Source of the DNA: Paludibacter sp.
GTDB lineage: Bacteria; Bacteroidota; Bacteroidia; Bacteroidales; Paludibacteraceae
Assembly (NCBI RefSeq): GCF_009712605.1
Contig: NZ_WASO01000001.1
Span: forward strand, 620,001-684,000
Reading direction: 5' to 3'
Length of the DNA stretch: 64,000 bases
Shown here: positions 35,036-44,916 of the stretch, one piece after another
Layout of the letters: every line of letters begins with the position of its first letter
Numbering within the stretch: the first letter of the stretch is position 1
The notes under the pieces: generated by a model
What the model saw: only the letters and a program-made list of their open reading frames with translations
Databases searched by the model: none
What the model was told of the DNA's origin: nothing
Program-made: the position numbers and the translations under genes

Positions 35036-36181
35036 ATGCGTAAAATTTTGATTTTGATATTTACCTGCTTGCTAACAGGCTCTCTTTCTGCTCAAACAGA
35101 TATTAAATGTTTGAATGTGTCGCTATGGAATCCTGTAGCGATTGTCCCTTATACATACGATAATTCATTGATGGTCTCTGTCGGACTGTTGCAATCAAAA
35201 GTAAATAATCTCTATGGATTCAGCGCAAATGGATTTAGTGGGATTACAACAGGTAAGATGACAGGTGTGCAGGTGGCCGGTTTTTATTCCCGCATTGAAG
35301 GAGCCGCTAAAGGTCTTACGGTGTCAGGTCTTTACAATATTCATAAAGCGTCTATGAGTGGCGTTGAGATTGGTAGTTTGGCCAATATGAATTTTGTAAA
35401 TCAGCACGGGGTTCAACTGTCCGGTGTGCAAAATATCTGTATGTTCAATACCGACGGTCTTCAGGCTGCTGCTCTTATGAATATTACCGGAGAGATGCTG
35501 TCTGGGGTGCAAATAGCCGGAGGTTTTAATGTGGCGAACGATATGCACGGAGTCCAGCTGTCAGGTATTGTTAATTTTACATTGAATAAAGGTAGTGGGA
35601 TTCAGCTGTCTGGATTTAATTATGCAACATCCATGCGGGGTGTGCAAGTTGGAGTTGCCAATTTTGCCCGTAGAATGAAAGGCGTCCAGGTGGGGCTTGT
35701 GAATTATTCGGCAGATTCTTCCACTCTCAAAATTGGATTGGTATCCATCTCTCCCAAAACGAAAATACGTCCTGTGATTTATTACAGCAATCTGGCTACA
35801 TTGAATGTCGGATTTCGTTTTATGAACTGCATCTCTTACACGATTCTGGGGTTGGGGACTCCTTATGATGCACCGCATACAACTTCATCGGGTATGTTCT
35901 TTTATCGGTTAGGATTGTACAAACAGATCGGAAGACTTACGTTAAGCTCGGATGCCGGTGCCAGCTTTATCTCCAAATTCATGGATACGGGAGAAAAGAC
36001 AGCGTTGTCGGCAGAAGGGCGGGTTAATTTTGAACTGGCACTTGATAAGCAGGTATCCGTAATTTGTTCGGGTGGTTATTCTATTCGGAGATTTCTTTCC
36101 CGGAAAACCTCCGCAGAGCTTAAACCAATTATTGAATTAGGTATTGTATTGCCTAATTTGTTGAAATCAAGCAGGTTATGA
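35036..36181 (+). CDS. LA_2272-type surface repeat protein
   Basis: From the start MRKILILIFTCLLTGSLSAQ the protein has 381 residues; the signal peptide ends at SAQ. The central part (about 60-240) is a run of imperfect repeats of roughly 20 residues built on GVQxSG...N: GVQVAGFYS, GLTVSGLYN, GVQLSGVQN, GVQIAGGFN, GVQLSGIVN, GIQLSGFN, GVQVGVAN, GVQVGLVN. This is the pattern of the LA_2272/LA_2273 surface repeat family known from Leptospira and Bacteroidota. A C-terminal beta-rich domain follows. Function unknown; probably exported to the outer membrane. Its stop overlaps the start of the DUF3943 gene (ATGA), so both are coupled. Confidence 0.87.
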   Translation: MRKILILIFTCLLTGSLSAQTDIKCLNVSLWNPVAIVPYTYDNSLMVSVGLLQSKVNNLYGFSANGFSGITTGKMTGVQVAGFYSRIEGAAKGLTVSGLYNIHKASMSGVEIGSLANMNFVNQHGVQLSGVQNICMFNTDGLQAAALMNITGEMLSGVQIAGGFNVANDMHGVQLSGIVNFTLNKGSGIQLSGFNYATSMRGVQVGVANFARRMKGVQVGLVNYSADSSTLKIGLVSISPKTKIRPVIYYSNLATLNVGFRFMNCISYTILGLGTPYDAPHTTSSGMFFYRLGLYKQIGRLTLSSDAGASFISKFMDTGEKTALSAEGRVNFELALDKQVSVICSGGYSIRRFLSRKTSAELKPIIELGIVLPNLLKSSRL

Positions 36182-37671
36182 AGCGAATTATTTATATATT
36201 GCTACTTGTATTAACTTCTTGTCTGCCCGTATTTGCTCAGGGCATCGCAGAGTCACGTGGGGTGCCTGCGTATTCTGATAGTATCCAGCAGACGGTAGAG
36301 AAACTGAAGAAAAAGCCATTGGTCGCCGCTACCGAGGTGGTCGGCTTGAATCTGGGAGTTTGGGGGATGGATTATTTGGCAGGAGCTGAGTTTGCGAGAA
36401 TCAGTTTGGCCAGCATGAAGCAGAATATAACGCATAAATGGGTGTGGGATAATGACCAGTTGAATACGAACCTGTTTGCGCATCCCTACCATGGCGGTTT
36501 GTACTTCGCTGCTGCCCGTTCCAATGGAATGAATTTTTGGCAATCGTTGCCCTATTCCTTTTGCGGAAGTATGATGTGGGAAAATCTGATGGAGACGGAA
36601 CCTCCGGCAATCAATGATTTAATGGCGACGACCCTTGGAGGTGCTATGATGGGAGAAATGCTATTTCGGCTTTCATCATCTGTGTATGATGATTCCAGAA
36701 CTGGTGCAGCTCGTTTTGGGCGAGAGCTTCTGGGCGGACTTCTTTCTCCGATGCAGGGCTTTAACCGTCTTTTGACAGGTAAAGCATGGCGAGTAAAGCG
36801 GAATAGTCGCTCGGAGTATTTTCACTATAATCCTACGGTGTTTGAAGTTTCTATCGGTGAACGATATGTCTCTGAAAAAGGACACGCTTTTCAGGGCGCA
36901 TATACTACAGATTGGGGCTTTCAGGCAAAACACGGTAACCCGTTTGAGAAAGAGAACTATCAACCGTACGACTGGTTTAATATCCGGATGAATTTTAGTT
37001 TCGGAGGCGGTCAACCTACCATTAGTTCTGTCAATGCAGTCGGTTTGCTGGCTGGCCGAAATGTTGAACTGTCGAATAAACAGCAATTGGTTATTGGCCT
37101 CTATCAACACTTTAATTTTTTTGATTCAAATCCTGTTTTGTCAACAGGCTCAAACGTTACTCCCTATCAAGTTGCAGAAACTGTTTCGTTTGGCCCGGGA
37201 TTGCTTTATAAGCTTGATACCGAAAATGAAAAACTTGGTTTTGTGGGGGCAACTTATGCCAATGTTGTTTTGTTGGGAGCTTCTTTGTCGGATCACTTCA
37301 AATTAATGAATCGGGAATATAGTATGGGACAGGGATTTAGTATTAATCTCAGTGCTACTTTGCAGTATAAAGGTGTTGGTGAATTCGGAATCAAACTCTA
37401 CAATCTTAATATTTATACGTGGAAGGGTTATCCGACCGGACTGGATCTGACGACCCTGACTCACGAACAGCAACTTTATTTGAATGCTCAGGGAGATAAG
37501 GGGCGTACTTCCATCTTTATGATAACTCCAACCTTCGATTTTGATCTGTCACCTTCATTAGGCTTGGCGTTTGAACAACGCAGTTTTATCCGAACCTCTA
37601 ATTACGTGCATTTCCCTTTTGTGAGTTATGCTACATTTGATGCGAAAGTTTCATTGAAATATAAGTTTTAA
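36178..37671 (+). CDS. DUF3943 family outer-membrane protein
   Basis: The protein has 497 residues with a signal peptide (to PVFAQ, about residue 21). The DUF3943 part lies near 90-200: NTNLFAHPYHGGLYFAAARSNG, SLPYSFCGSMMWENLMETEPPAINDLMATTLGGAMMGE (short parts FWQSLPYSFCGSMMWEN visible). The second half has alternating strands ending in KVSLKYKF, as expected for an outer-membrane barrel. Function is unknown. The ATGA overlap with the preceding surface repeat gene and the 12-base gap to the next gene suggest a three-gene envelope operon. Confidence 0.88.
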   Translation: MKRIIYILLLVLTSCLPVFAQGIAESRGVPAYSDSIQQTVEKLKKKPLVAATEVVGLNLGVWGMDYLAGAEFARISLASMKQNITHKWVWDNDQLNTNLFAHPYHGGLYFAAARSNGMNFWQSLPYSFCGSMMWENLMETEPPAINDLMATTLGGAMMGEMLFRLSSSVYDDSRTGAARFGRELLGGLLSPMQGFNRLLTGKAWRVKRNSRSEYFHYNPTVFEVSIGERYVSEKGHAFQGAYTTDWGFQAKHGNPFEKENYQPYDWFNIRMNFSFGGGQPTISSVNAVGLLAGRNVELSNKQQLVIGLYQHFNFFDSNPVLSTGSNVTPYQVAETVSFGPGLLYKLDTENEKLGFVGATYANVVLLGASLSDHFKLMNREYSMGQGFSINLSATLQYKGVGEFGIKLYNLNIYTWKGYPTGLDLTTLTHEQQLYLNAQGDKGRTSIFMITPTFDFDLSPSLGLAFEQRSFIRTSNYVHFPFVSYATFDAKVSLKYKF

Positions 37672-37683
37672 GCAATTATCCAT

Positions 37684-38667
37684 ATGAATAAATTTACTAC
37701 TGTATGTTGTCTTCTGCTTTTTGTGGCAGGTTGCAGTTCTGCCAGCAAACAGTCGGCGTCAACTGATCAGACAGCGCAGGTGGCGGTGCCGCAATTTGAC
37801 TCCGATTCATCTTTCCTTTATGTGAAAACGCAGTGTGATTTTGGACCAAGGGTTCCTAATTCAAAAGCGCACGATGCATGTGCGGATTATCTGGTAACAA
37901 AGATGGAGCACTTTGGAGCCAAAGTGATTCGGCAAAAGGCCGATTTGAAAGGATATGACGGAACTATCCTAAAATCAACCAACATTATTGCTTCATATAA
38001 ACCCGAGTTGAAAGAGCGAATTTTGCTCTGTGCTCACTGGGATTGCCGTCCATGGTGCGATCAGGATAAAGATCCGGCAAACCATCACAAGCCTGTTATG
38101 GGTGCTAACGATGCTGCCAGCGGGGTGGGGGTGTTGATGGAAGTAGCACGACAGCTTAATAAACAGCAACCGGCGATCGGCGTTGATATTATCTTTCTTG
38201 ATTCGGAAGACTATGGAACACCTGAGTTTTATCAGGGTGCACACGATGAAGATTCGTGGTGTCTCGGTACCCAATACTGGGCAAAAAATCCGCATGTAAA
38301 AGGATATAAAGCTCGTTTCGGGATCTTACTGGACATGGTGGGAGCTCCCGGAGCTGTCTTCTATAAAGAGCAGGAATCATTGAATTTTGCACCTTCTGTT
38401 GTTGAGAAGGTCTGGAATAAGGCTCGTGAATATGGTTTTACTTCCAATTTTGTAGACGGAACCGGAGGTGCTATTACCGATGATCATATTTATGTAAATC
38501 GGTTGGCTGGAATTCCCTGTGTTGATATAATTCATTTCGATCCTCACAGTCAGACAGGCTTTGGTAGTTACTGGCACACAACGCACGATACTATGGATAA
38601 TGTCGATAAACAAACTCTTCTCGTGGTAGGACAGACGCTGCTTGGCGTTATTTACGGCGAAAAATAG
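37684..38667 (+). CDS. Lipoprotein of the M28/glutaminyl cyclase family
   Basis: The protein has 327 residues. The lipobox VAGC gives lipidated Cys17. The zinc site of type II glutaminyl cyclases is seen: MGANDAASGVGVLMEVAR (Asp), IIFLDSEDYG (Glu) and WHTTHDTMDNV (His). CAHWDCRPWCDQDKDP near 118 is a further family segment. Such enzymes form N-terminal pyroglutamate on exported proteins, which in Bacteroidota often begin with Gln after signal cleavage. Many predicted proteins in this window have AQ at the cleavage site, so a use is plausible. Aminopeptidase activity (M28) is the alternative. Last gene of the envelope operon. Confidence 0.85.
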   Translation: MNKFTTVCCLLLFVAGCSSASKQSASTDQTAQVAVPQFDSDSSFLYVKTQCDFGPRVPNSKAHDACADYLVTKMEHFGAKVIRQKADLKGYDGTILKSTNIIASYKPELKERILLCAHWDCRPWCDQDKDPANHHKPVMGANDAASGVGVLMEVARQLNKQQPAIGVDIIFLDSEDYGTPEFYQGAHDEDSWCLGTQYWAKNPHVKGYKARFGILLDMVGAPGAVFYKEQESLNFAPSVVEKVWNKAREYGFTSNFVDGTGGAITDDHIYVNRLAGIPCVDIIHFDPHSQTGFGSYWHTTHDTMDNVDKQTLLVVGQTLLGVIYGEK

Positions 38668-38681
38668 TTTGTAGCACTATA

Positions 38682-38726
38682 TTAAATGACAAAGGCAGTC
38701 CGTTTGAGACTGCCTTTGTCATTTAA
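38682..38726. terminator. Perfect 19-bp bidirectional terminator
   Basis: 38682-38700 (TTAAATGACAAAGGCAGTC) and 38708-38726 pair perfectly around a 7-base loop, between the glutaminyl-cyclase-type gene (plus) and the M16 gene (minus). Confidence 0.93.
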
Positions 38727-38737
38727 TACCGGTAAAG

Positions 38738-40042
38738 TTATTTTACGGTTTTACCAAAAGCCTCTTTGTCGGCTAATGCCTCATCACCCAGATAGCTCCA
38801 TTTGATGCCATCCGCATATTTGCTGAATACAGCCTGCATCTGAGGAAGCGTTACAGCATTGATTTTGTCCAACAGGGATATTTCATTTTTCCAACTGCCC
38901 TTTATTTCTGCGACACCCAATGCCATAGCGTTGGCTGAAGTAGACTCATTTCTCATGAAATAAGAGGTGGATAATTGGCTCTTTGCATCCCTGAGATCAG
39001 TTGCGGTAAAGCCTCCGTTACGCAACCGTTTAATTTCATCGGTCATGGCCACAACTGCCTCTTTGGGTTTGGTGGTTGTGACGTATATGCGTGCGTATGG
39101 AATCAAGCCGCTAGATAATGAAGCTGACGGTGCATAAGAGAGATTCCTTTTGGTTCTTATTTCTTCAAAAAGCTTGTCATACAGAATGTTGAAAGCTAAT
39201 CTGTAAGCGTTGAAATCGGGATCGGTAATGGAAGGTGCACCTATGATTCCTGCCATGTAATTGGTCGCAATTTTGCGGCTTTCAACGTTTAGTGAATTCG
39301 AATAAATTTGAGTAGCAACAGGTGCGTTGACATTGGCAACCGGAGCAGAAGGTAATTGCGAAAATGCAGCTTCTGCCTTTTGTTTTACTTCCTGTGCAGT
39401 CATATTTCCTACGATAACCAATAATAAACGATTTGAGTTCAATAGTTTAGCGTAATATTTTTTGATTTCCTCCTGTTTGAAAGCGCTAACGGTTTCTACA
39501 GATCCTTCGGGACGAATGGCATAGCGTGTGTTCTTAAACGCATCAAGCATGGTGAGTTTAGTGAGTGCATTGTCCGGATTGCTTTCCATGGATTTAAGGT
39601 TTGCAACCATTTTTTGTTGAAGTAGCGCCAACTCTTTAGTGTCGAATACCGGATGTTTTACGGCTTCGGTGAACAAATCCCATCCTTCGTTAAAGTAAGG
39701 CTTCACACAGTTCATGCTGATATAACCAAAATCGTATGCTGAGTTACTTCCCAGCTCAATCCCATATTTGTCGGCCATATCTTTGAACGCATCTTTCGGA
39801 TATTTCTCTGTTCCGCATTCTGTAGCAGCGCTTAAGGTAAGCGATTCGATGCCTTGTTCCTGTGCGGAATAATTGGCAGTCCCGCCTCTGAAAAACAGGT
39901 AAGCACTGACTGTTTGTTTGGTTGAAGGCTTGAAAATCACCTTTAACCCGTTTATGTTGATTTCTGTGACACCATCCTGAGCCTGTATGTAAAAGTTGCA
40001 GGCCAATAATATCATCAAAGTTCCAAATATCTTGAATTTCAT
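38738..40042 (-). CDS. M16 family protein lacking the zinc motif
   Basis: The protein has 434 residues with a signal peptide ending IQAQ (22). The insulinase fold is clear from EINGLKVIFKPS-like start, SNRLLLVIVGNMTAQEV near 205 and LRNGGFTATDLRDAKSQLSTSYFMRNES near 335 (shown in part). The catalytic HxxEH is missing: EQGIESLTLSAATECGTEKYP stands at the place. It should be the non-catalytic partner of the M16 protein encoded 42 bases upstream, as in heterodimeric M16B enzymes. Substrate unknown; periplasmic peptide breakdown is expected. Confidence 0.93.
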   Translation of the reverse strand: MKFKIFGTLMILLACNFYIQAQDGVTEININGLKVIFKPSTKQTVSAYLFFRGGTANYSAQEQGIESLTLSAATECGTEKYPKDAFKDMADKYGIELGSNSAYDFGYISMNCVKPYFNEGWDLFTEAVKHPVFDTKELALLQQKMVANLKSMESNPDNALTKLTMLDAFKNTRYAIRPEGSVETVSAFKQEEIKKYYAKLLNSNRLLLVIVGNMTAQEVKQKAEAAFSQLPSAPVANVNAPVATQIYSNSLNVESRKIATNYMAGIIGAPSITDPDFNAYRLAFNILYDKLFEEIRTKRNLSYAPSASLSSGLIPYARIYVTTTKPKEAVVAMTDEIKRLRNGGFTATDLRDAKSQLSTSYFMRNESTSANAMALGVAEIKGSWKNEISLLDKINAVTLPQMQAVFSKYADGIKWSYLGDEALADKEAFGKTVK

Positions 40043-40084
40043 TTGTTTAATATTTAGTGGTTGATAATTGTTTTAGTTGTTCAG

Positions 40085-41443
40085 TTATTCTTTCCAGAAG
40101 GTTTCTGGCTTTAACTGATCTTTTTGTGCTGGATTGATTAATAATCCGGCGCAATAATTCTTGCCTTTAATGTACTTGCGAACGTAGTTCTGGAGATCTG
40201 CTTTGGTAACCTTCTTTACATTAGCAACATAGTTGTAGAAATAGTCAAGATCGGCGGTACACCAATTGTAAGCCAGATTGTGCGACAAGGATGAGGTTAC
40301 GTCAAATTCCTGAAGGTTCTGAATCTCAAGCTGACGTTTTGCATTTGCCAGTTGTTCGTCAGTGATATAATCGGAAGAATCCCACTGGGCAATTTGGTCT
40401 TTCAGCGCCTGAGCACATGCAGCGACATTGCCCGGGTTAGGTACAACTATTACCCTGATTGGGCCTACGTGACTCAAAGTCTGGTAATTGACCTGCGCTT
40501 GTAATGCAATGCCTTTGTCTACAAGTTCTTTTTGGAACTTATTCGAGTTTTGAGACAGGATAAAAGAAAACACATCAGCCGCATAGGTAGCCGGACGATC
40601 ATTGCGGGTGTCGGGGCCATGCCAGCCAAGCATAAACATGGGCACTCTTGCGTTTTTAGACTCAACAACAAAATAATCATTCTTTGTCAGCGGTTTGAAT
40701 TCAGGAATTGGCCACTTTTTGAATGGGTCAAAGCCGGAGGCTTTCCATGAACTGAAAATTTCTTTCACTTTGGCAAAAACCTCCGTGTGGTTCACATCTC
40801 CGGATATGATAAGCATCGAATTATTTGGCCAGTAATATTTGTCTTTGATTGCCTGCATTTTCTCAGGAGTGGCCGTATTGATGATCGTGTGGTCTCCAAT
40901 CACATTTTTGCGACTGAAAAGATCGCCCCACATAGCCTTGTTCATTGCCATAAACAAGGGAAAATAGGGGTTGGATTCATTTCTCTGGAATTCACCGTCT
41001 ACCACCACATTTTCTTTTTTCATTTCTTCCGGCAGAAACAATGGATACCGGATAGCCGAATTCATGAATTTAAGGCCAGCTAACCAATTATTCTTGGGTA
41101 AGGTGAAAAAATAATTAACTTTCTCTTCCGAGGTTGTTCCATTGAATATGATTCCAAGTTCACGTGTTTTTGCCATGTAGACTTCCTGACTTGGATAATC
41201 TTTATTCGCTTTGAAAAACATATGTTCATACAGGTGACTCAGACCATTGAACTCAGGAGATTCTGTGTAAGATCCATTCTTGGTCGTAATTTCAACCGTG
41301 GCAAGAGGAACGCTTTTGTCTTCAACAACCAATACTTCCAGTCCGTTAGCTAATTTTGTGTTGAAAAAATTGGCAGGTTTTTGAGCAACCCCAGGCAGGA
41401 GCACAGCAAACATGCTCATGCAAAAAAGCATCTTTTTAATCAT
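40085..41443 (-). CDS. M16 family zinc peptidase (catalytic partner)
   Basis: The protein has 452 residues and a signal peptide ending LLPGVAQ (21). The zinc motif is H70-L-Y-E73-H74 in GLSHLYEHMFFKANKDYP, with the third ligand expected in VVVDGEFQRNESNPY about 75 residues further. The C-terminal half has FDVTSSLSHNLAYNWCTADLDYFYNYV, typical for the R/Y region (short parts visible). It forms a two-gene unit with the motif-less M16 protein. On minus a TATTTTTG box (plus 41509-41516) lies about 66 bases before the ATG. Confidence 0.95.
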   Translation of the reverse strand: MIKKMLFCMSMFAVLLPGVAQKPANFFNTKLANGLEVLVVEDKSVPLATVEITTKNGSYTESPEFNGLSHLYEHMFFKANKDYPSQEVYMAKTRELGIIFNGTTSEEKVNYFFTLPKNNWLAGLKFMNSAIRYPLFLPEEMKKENVVVDGEFQRNESNPYFPLFMAMNKAMWGDLFSRKNVIGDHTIINTATPEKMQAIKDKYYWPNNSMLIISGDVNHTEVFAKVKEIFSSWKASGFDPFKKWPIPEFKPLTKNDYFVVESKNARVPMFMLGWHGPDTRNDRPATYAADVFSFILSQNSNKFQKELVDKGIALQAQVNYQTLSHVGPIRVIVVPNPGNVAACAQALKDQIAQWDSSDYITDEQLANAKRQLEIQNLQEFDVTSSLSHNLAYNWCTADLDYFYNYVANVKKVTKADLQNYVRKYIKGKNYCAGLLINPAQKDQLKPETFWKE

Positions 41444-41678
41444 AAGGTGTAATTAATAAGTAATGATTTTAGTAGACAAATTGGCTTTGTGTAGCCAAAC
41501 AAACGGTACAAAAATAGTTATTAGTTTTGTATTTTTCTTCTTTTGTGTATTAAATAAAAAAATGTTTTAGAATGTAATGGTAGAAGGGCGTTCATCCGGA
41601 TGAATGCGAGAGTACTAAAAATAGGAATGCTTGAACGAAAAGATGTATCTTTGCAAGCCTAAGAAATAAATTGTTTTT

Positions 41679-42851
41679 ATGTTGCAAGGAGTTGTCCGTT
41701 TCTTTAAGAAACCTGTCTTTTCAGACTATCGCTTTATTTTGGCCGTTTGGTCAATTCTCTCAGTAGGGGTTATTGTTATCAAGCAACTAACGCATGGTAT
41801 ACATGGTAATTACAAGATATACAAATATGCATTTTTGAATCTTGTAGAGCAATATCCTTTATACCAACCCAGACCTGAAGCTTATGGCGATTTGAATCAT
41901 TATGGTCCGATTTTCAGCATCATTATGGCACCTTTCGCTTTGTTGCCCGATATTCTGGGAAGTACCTTGTGGCTGCTCTGTCTTTGTTTGCTGTTGTTTG
42001 TTGCTTTAAAAGAACTTCCGTTGAAAAAATGGCAAGTAGGGGTAGTTTGCTGGCTGGTTACCAATTCGTTAATAATCGCCCAAACAAATGTGCAGTTTAA
42101 TACAGCAACAGCAGCGTTAATCGTTCTCTCATATACGATGATTAAAAAGGAGAAGGACGGTTGGGCGGCATTTATGATAATGCTGGGCACCTTCGTGAAG
42201 CTCTATGGAATCGTTGGATTCGCTTTTTTCTTCTTTTCGAAACATAAAACAAAGCTTGTGTTGTGGAGTTTGCTGTGGAGTGTTGTCTTTTTTACCTTGC
42301 CAATGCTGCTCTCTTCTGCAGATTTTGTAGTGAGCCAACATAAAGAATGGTTGCATGGGCTTATTATGAAAAATGGGGATAACAATACAGCATTAATGCA
42401 AAATGTGTCTCTTATCGGGATGATTAAAAAAACAACAGGACATTTTGAGTGGTCAAGCCTGCTTGTTATTTTGCCGGGAATTTTACTTGTCGCCCTCTCT
42501 TTCCTTAATTTCAAAGCTTATAAAAATGAAGGGTATCAATTGCGAATGTTGGCTTCTGTATTATTGTTTGTTGTACTGTTTAGTACAGGAAGTGAGCCGA
42601 ATACTTATATAATTGCCATAGTGGGAGCTGCTATTTGGTTTGTAATTCAGCAACGCCCGTTCTCGTACTGGGATTGGGGATTGTTAATCTTTGTGATGTT
42701 GCTGGCCAGCTTCGGGCCATCCGATTTGTTCCCACGACCTATTTATAAACAATATATACTACCGAATGCCCTTCAGGCTTTGCCATGTACGTTGCTATGG
42801 TTGCGGATCATTTGGGAGATGGTAAGCATTAGGAAACCGGATTACGTTTAA
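41679..42851 (+). CDS. GT87/DUF2029-type membrane glycosyltransferase
   Basis: The protein has 390 residues and about ten hydrophobic segments. The GT-C style first loop carries charged and aromatic residues (FLNLVEQYPLYQPRPEAYGDLNHYGPIFSII, with YGDLNHYGP near 72-80), as in family 87 mannosyl- or arabinosyltransferases that use polyprenyl-phosphate sugars. It is divergent from the M16 pair and convergent to the glycan cluster that follows, so a role in that cluster's polymer is possible. The -7 box TATCTTTG at 41646-41653 precedes it. Sugar and acceptor are unknown. Confidence 0.85.
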   Translation: MLQGVVRFFKKPVFSDYRFILAVWSILSVGVIVIKQLTHGIHGNYKIYKYAFLNLVEQYPLYQPRPEAYGDLNHYGPIFSIIMAPFALLPDILGSTLWLLCLCLLLFVALKELPLKKWQVGVVCWLVTNSLIIAQTNVQFNTATAALIVLSYTMIKKEKDGWAAFMIMLGTFVKLYGIVGFAFFFFSKHKTKLVLWSLLWSVVFFTLPMLLSSADFVVSQHKEWLHGLIMKNGDNNTALMQNVSLIGMIKKTTGHFEWSSLLVILPGILLVALSFLNFKAYKNEGYQLRMLASVLLFVVLFSTGSEPNTYIIAIVGAAIWFVIQQRPFSYWDWGLLIFVMLLASFGPSDLFPRPIYKQYILPNALQALPCTLLWLRIIWEMVSIRKPDYV

Positions 42852-43092
42852 CCGATAGTTTCAAAAATGGATAACATTCAAGCATTATTATGCACATGAA
42901 TATAGGTGCATGGCTTTATGTAGATGACTGGTTAAGTAGATTCTTTTTACTCAATTGAGATGACAAAAGAGCGAAAAAGATTTTGAACACGATAGATGCC
43001 ATCAAAATATAATTATAACGATTAATTAACAATATATAGGGTGCCAATTAAATAAAAAATGGAACTAGTATTATTGAATACCCATTTAAGCG

Positions 43093-43902
43093 TTATTTGA
43101 TTGTCTGAATTCTAAATTTTGGATAATCGAGAATGTGTTTTTTCCAAAACAAATAATGAGACTGTTTATGCCATCCATGGCATCCAAAGGGAAGCTTGTG
43201 GTTGGCATATTTATATGCCAGCTGAGGTCTAACATCAAAGGAAAAACCCAAAGCTTCTTCCCATTTGGGAACCTTGAAATTTTTATGTCGTTTTGACATA
43301 TCAACCCCCCAAAAGATATCTTCATGGAATCGGGGTCCCTTCTTCGATAAGTAATAATTGATATGATCTTCTTCTAACTGCGTTATTTTCAGAAATGTAT
43401 CTACTTTGCGCAAGGAGAATCCTCCATTGCCGACCTTGTAATAGTTATGAGCTCCCGTTTTAATTCTAACCATATCTCCTAAAAAATTCATAACACGCAG
43501 CCCGAGTTGAAAGGAAGCTTGCTCATATTTTTGCGAAGGAATCCAGGGAGCACCCACATAATCATAGTCCCGGTCGCACCAGCTTAAAAGTTCATCCTCG
43601 AAGATGTAAGCGTCTAACTGATAGATTAGAATGTGTTCGTATCGGGTGAATGCTTCGTAAAAACAGCTACTCATCATTAGTCTGTTATAGCCGGCGATTC
43701 CTTTGAAGAAATAGTCGGGGAACCGGATGATATTTGATCCAGTTTTTATATTAACAATCTCGTCAAGGGGCAACGATTTAGGAGCAACAAAATAAATTGG
43801 ATAGTGTCCCAGTACTTTCACGCACTTGTCGAGAGCCACCTGCTCAAAAGAAGTAAGCGATGGCTTATATATAGGTATTACGATGGCTACTTTTTCTTTC
43901 AT
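43093..43902 (-). CDS. DUF5672 family protein, glycosyltransferase-like
   Basis: The protein has 269 residues without signal peptide. Features: KVAIVIPIYKPSLTSFEQVALDKC at the start, YEHILIYQLDAYIFEDELLSWCDRDYDYVGAPW near 88-120 (LIYQLDAYIF is the DxD-like site region), GNGGFSLRKVDTFL near 158, and DIFWGVDMSKRHKNFKVP near 192 (shown in parts). This is the DUF5672 pattern, a GT-A-like family in polysaccharide clusters. It is the last gene of the minus glycan cluster, 100 bases after the GT2 gene. Sugar unknown. Confidence 0.88.
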   Translation of the reverse strand: MKEKVAIVIPIYKPSLTSFEQVALDKCVKVLGHYPIYFVAPKSLPLDEIVNIKTGSNIIRFPDYFFKGIAGYNRLMMSSCFYEAFTRYEHILIYQLDAYIFEDELLSWCDRDYDYVGAPWIPSQKYEQASFQLGLRVMNFLGDMVRIKTGAHNYYKVGNGGFSLRKVDTFLKITQLEEDHINYYLSKKGPRFHEDIFWGVDMSKRHKNFKVPKWEEALGFSFDVRPQLAYKYANHKLPFGCHGWHKQSHYLFWKKHILDYPKFRIQTIK

Positions 43903-44002
43903 GAATTATATTTTTCTTTCATTAAGCAATATGGAATTGTCCACAGTCTGAAAAGCCTTATAAAAGAACTTAGTTGCAATATTTATGATGAAACGAGTTT
44001 TA

Positions 44003-44866
44003 TCAGTTTGCCGTGTAAGGGCCTTTAATCCCATTTTTGTAGTCAAAAATTCCTTTTATCATATAACGCAATTTGATCCATTTATTACAGTTGTCGTAAA
44101 GAACTACCTTTTTGATTTGTTTGAAAAGATATTTTTTGTATTTCTTACTTTGCTCTTTATGCAGACTGGCCACGTAAAGAGAGTTGCGGGCAATATAATA
44201 TTTTCTTAGAGGAGAATGGTTATAAAACGATTTTTTGAATCCCAGAAATGTAGTTTGATACGTTCCTCCTCCCAAAAAATGATGTAATGTTACATCGTTA
44301 ATCATGACAATTAGAAATCCTTTCTTATTAATTCGAATGCAATATTCAAGATCAACCAAATCAATAAAAAAATCATCCAAAAAATTACCGATAGCTTGAA
44401 ATGCAACTAAAGAGAGTAGGTTGCCAGAAGTCATAACATCATTCTCTATTGTATATTCTGGTTTTACTTTTTTTTTCTTTATCTCATCTTCGATGTTATG
44501 CCGGGGAGAAAAAATGGCTGTGTCATTAAAATTACAGTAATGGTTAGCGTTCTTAATTAGAGATTTTACTCCGTCATCATCAAAAAAGCTATCTTGATCC
44601 ATGGTTAGAACCCATTGAGCCCCCTGTTCAAGAGCAAGCCTGCATCCCTGGTTTAACGCCGTTGCAATTCCTTTATTTTGACGATTGGGAAGGTAGATCG
44701 TATTTTTCCATCCCTTTTGTTCAATTAAATGAGAATTGTCACCATCAGAATTATCTACGATAATCAGTTTGTTGACTCCGTTTATATAGCTGTCAGTGGC
44801 CGATAAATTAACTTCGCAGGGGTTATACCATACAACTATTCCGAATAAATCGTCTTTTTGAATCAT
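44003..44866 (-). CDS. Family 2 glycosyltransferase, rhamnosyltransferase-like
   Basis: The protein has 287 residues. GT-A fold: LFGIVVWYNPCEVNL, KLIIVDNSDGDNSHL, LPNRQNKGIATALNQG near 55-70, and the DxD site in WVLTMDQDSFFDDDG near 86-100. The ending fits rhamnosyltransferase-type members of GT2 that extend O-antigens and capsules. It lies between a DUF5672 and a DUF4422 gene, all on minus. Acceptor and donor cannot be read from the sequence. Confidence 0.92.
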   Translation of the reverse strand: MIQKDDLFGIVVWYNPCEVNLSATDSYINGVNKLIIVDNSDGDNSHLIEQKGWKNTIYLPNRQNKGIATALNQGCRLALEQGAQWVLTMDQDSFFDDDGVKSLIKNANHYCNFNDTAIFSPRHNIEDEIKKKKVKPEYTIENDVMTSGNLLSLVAFQAIGNFLDDFFIDLVDLEYCIRINKKGFLIVMINDVTLHHFLGGGTYQTTFLGFKKSFYNHSPLRKYYIARNSLYVASLHKEQSKKYKKYLFKQIKKVVLYDNCNKWIKLRYMIKGIFDYKNGIKGPYTAN

Positions 44867-44916
44867 TATGCCCTTAGATATGATTATTAGCAGATATCCT
44901 AGCTATTTTTTCTTTT

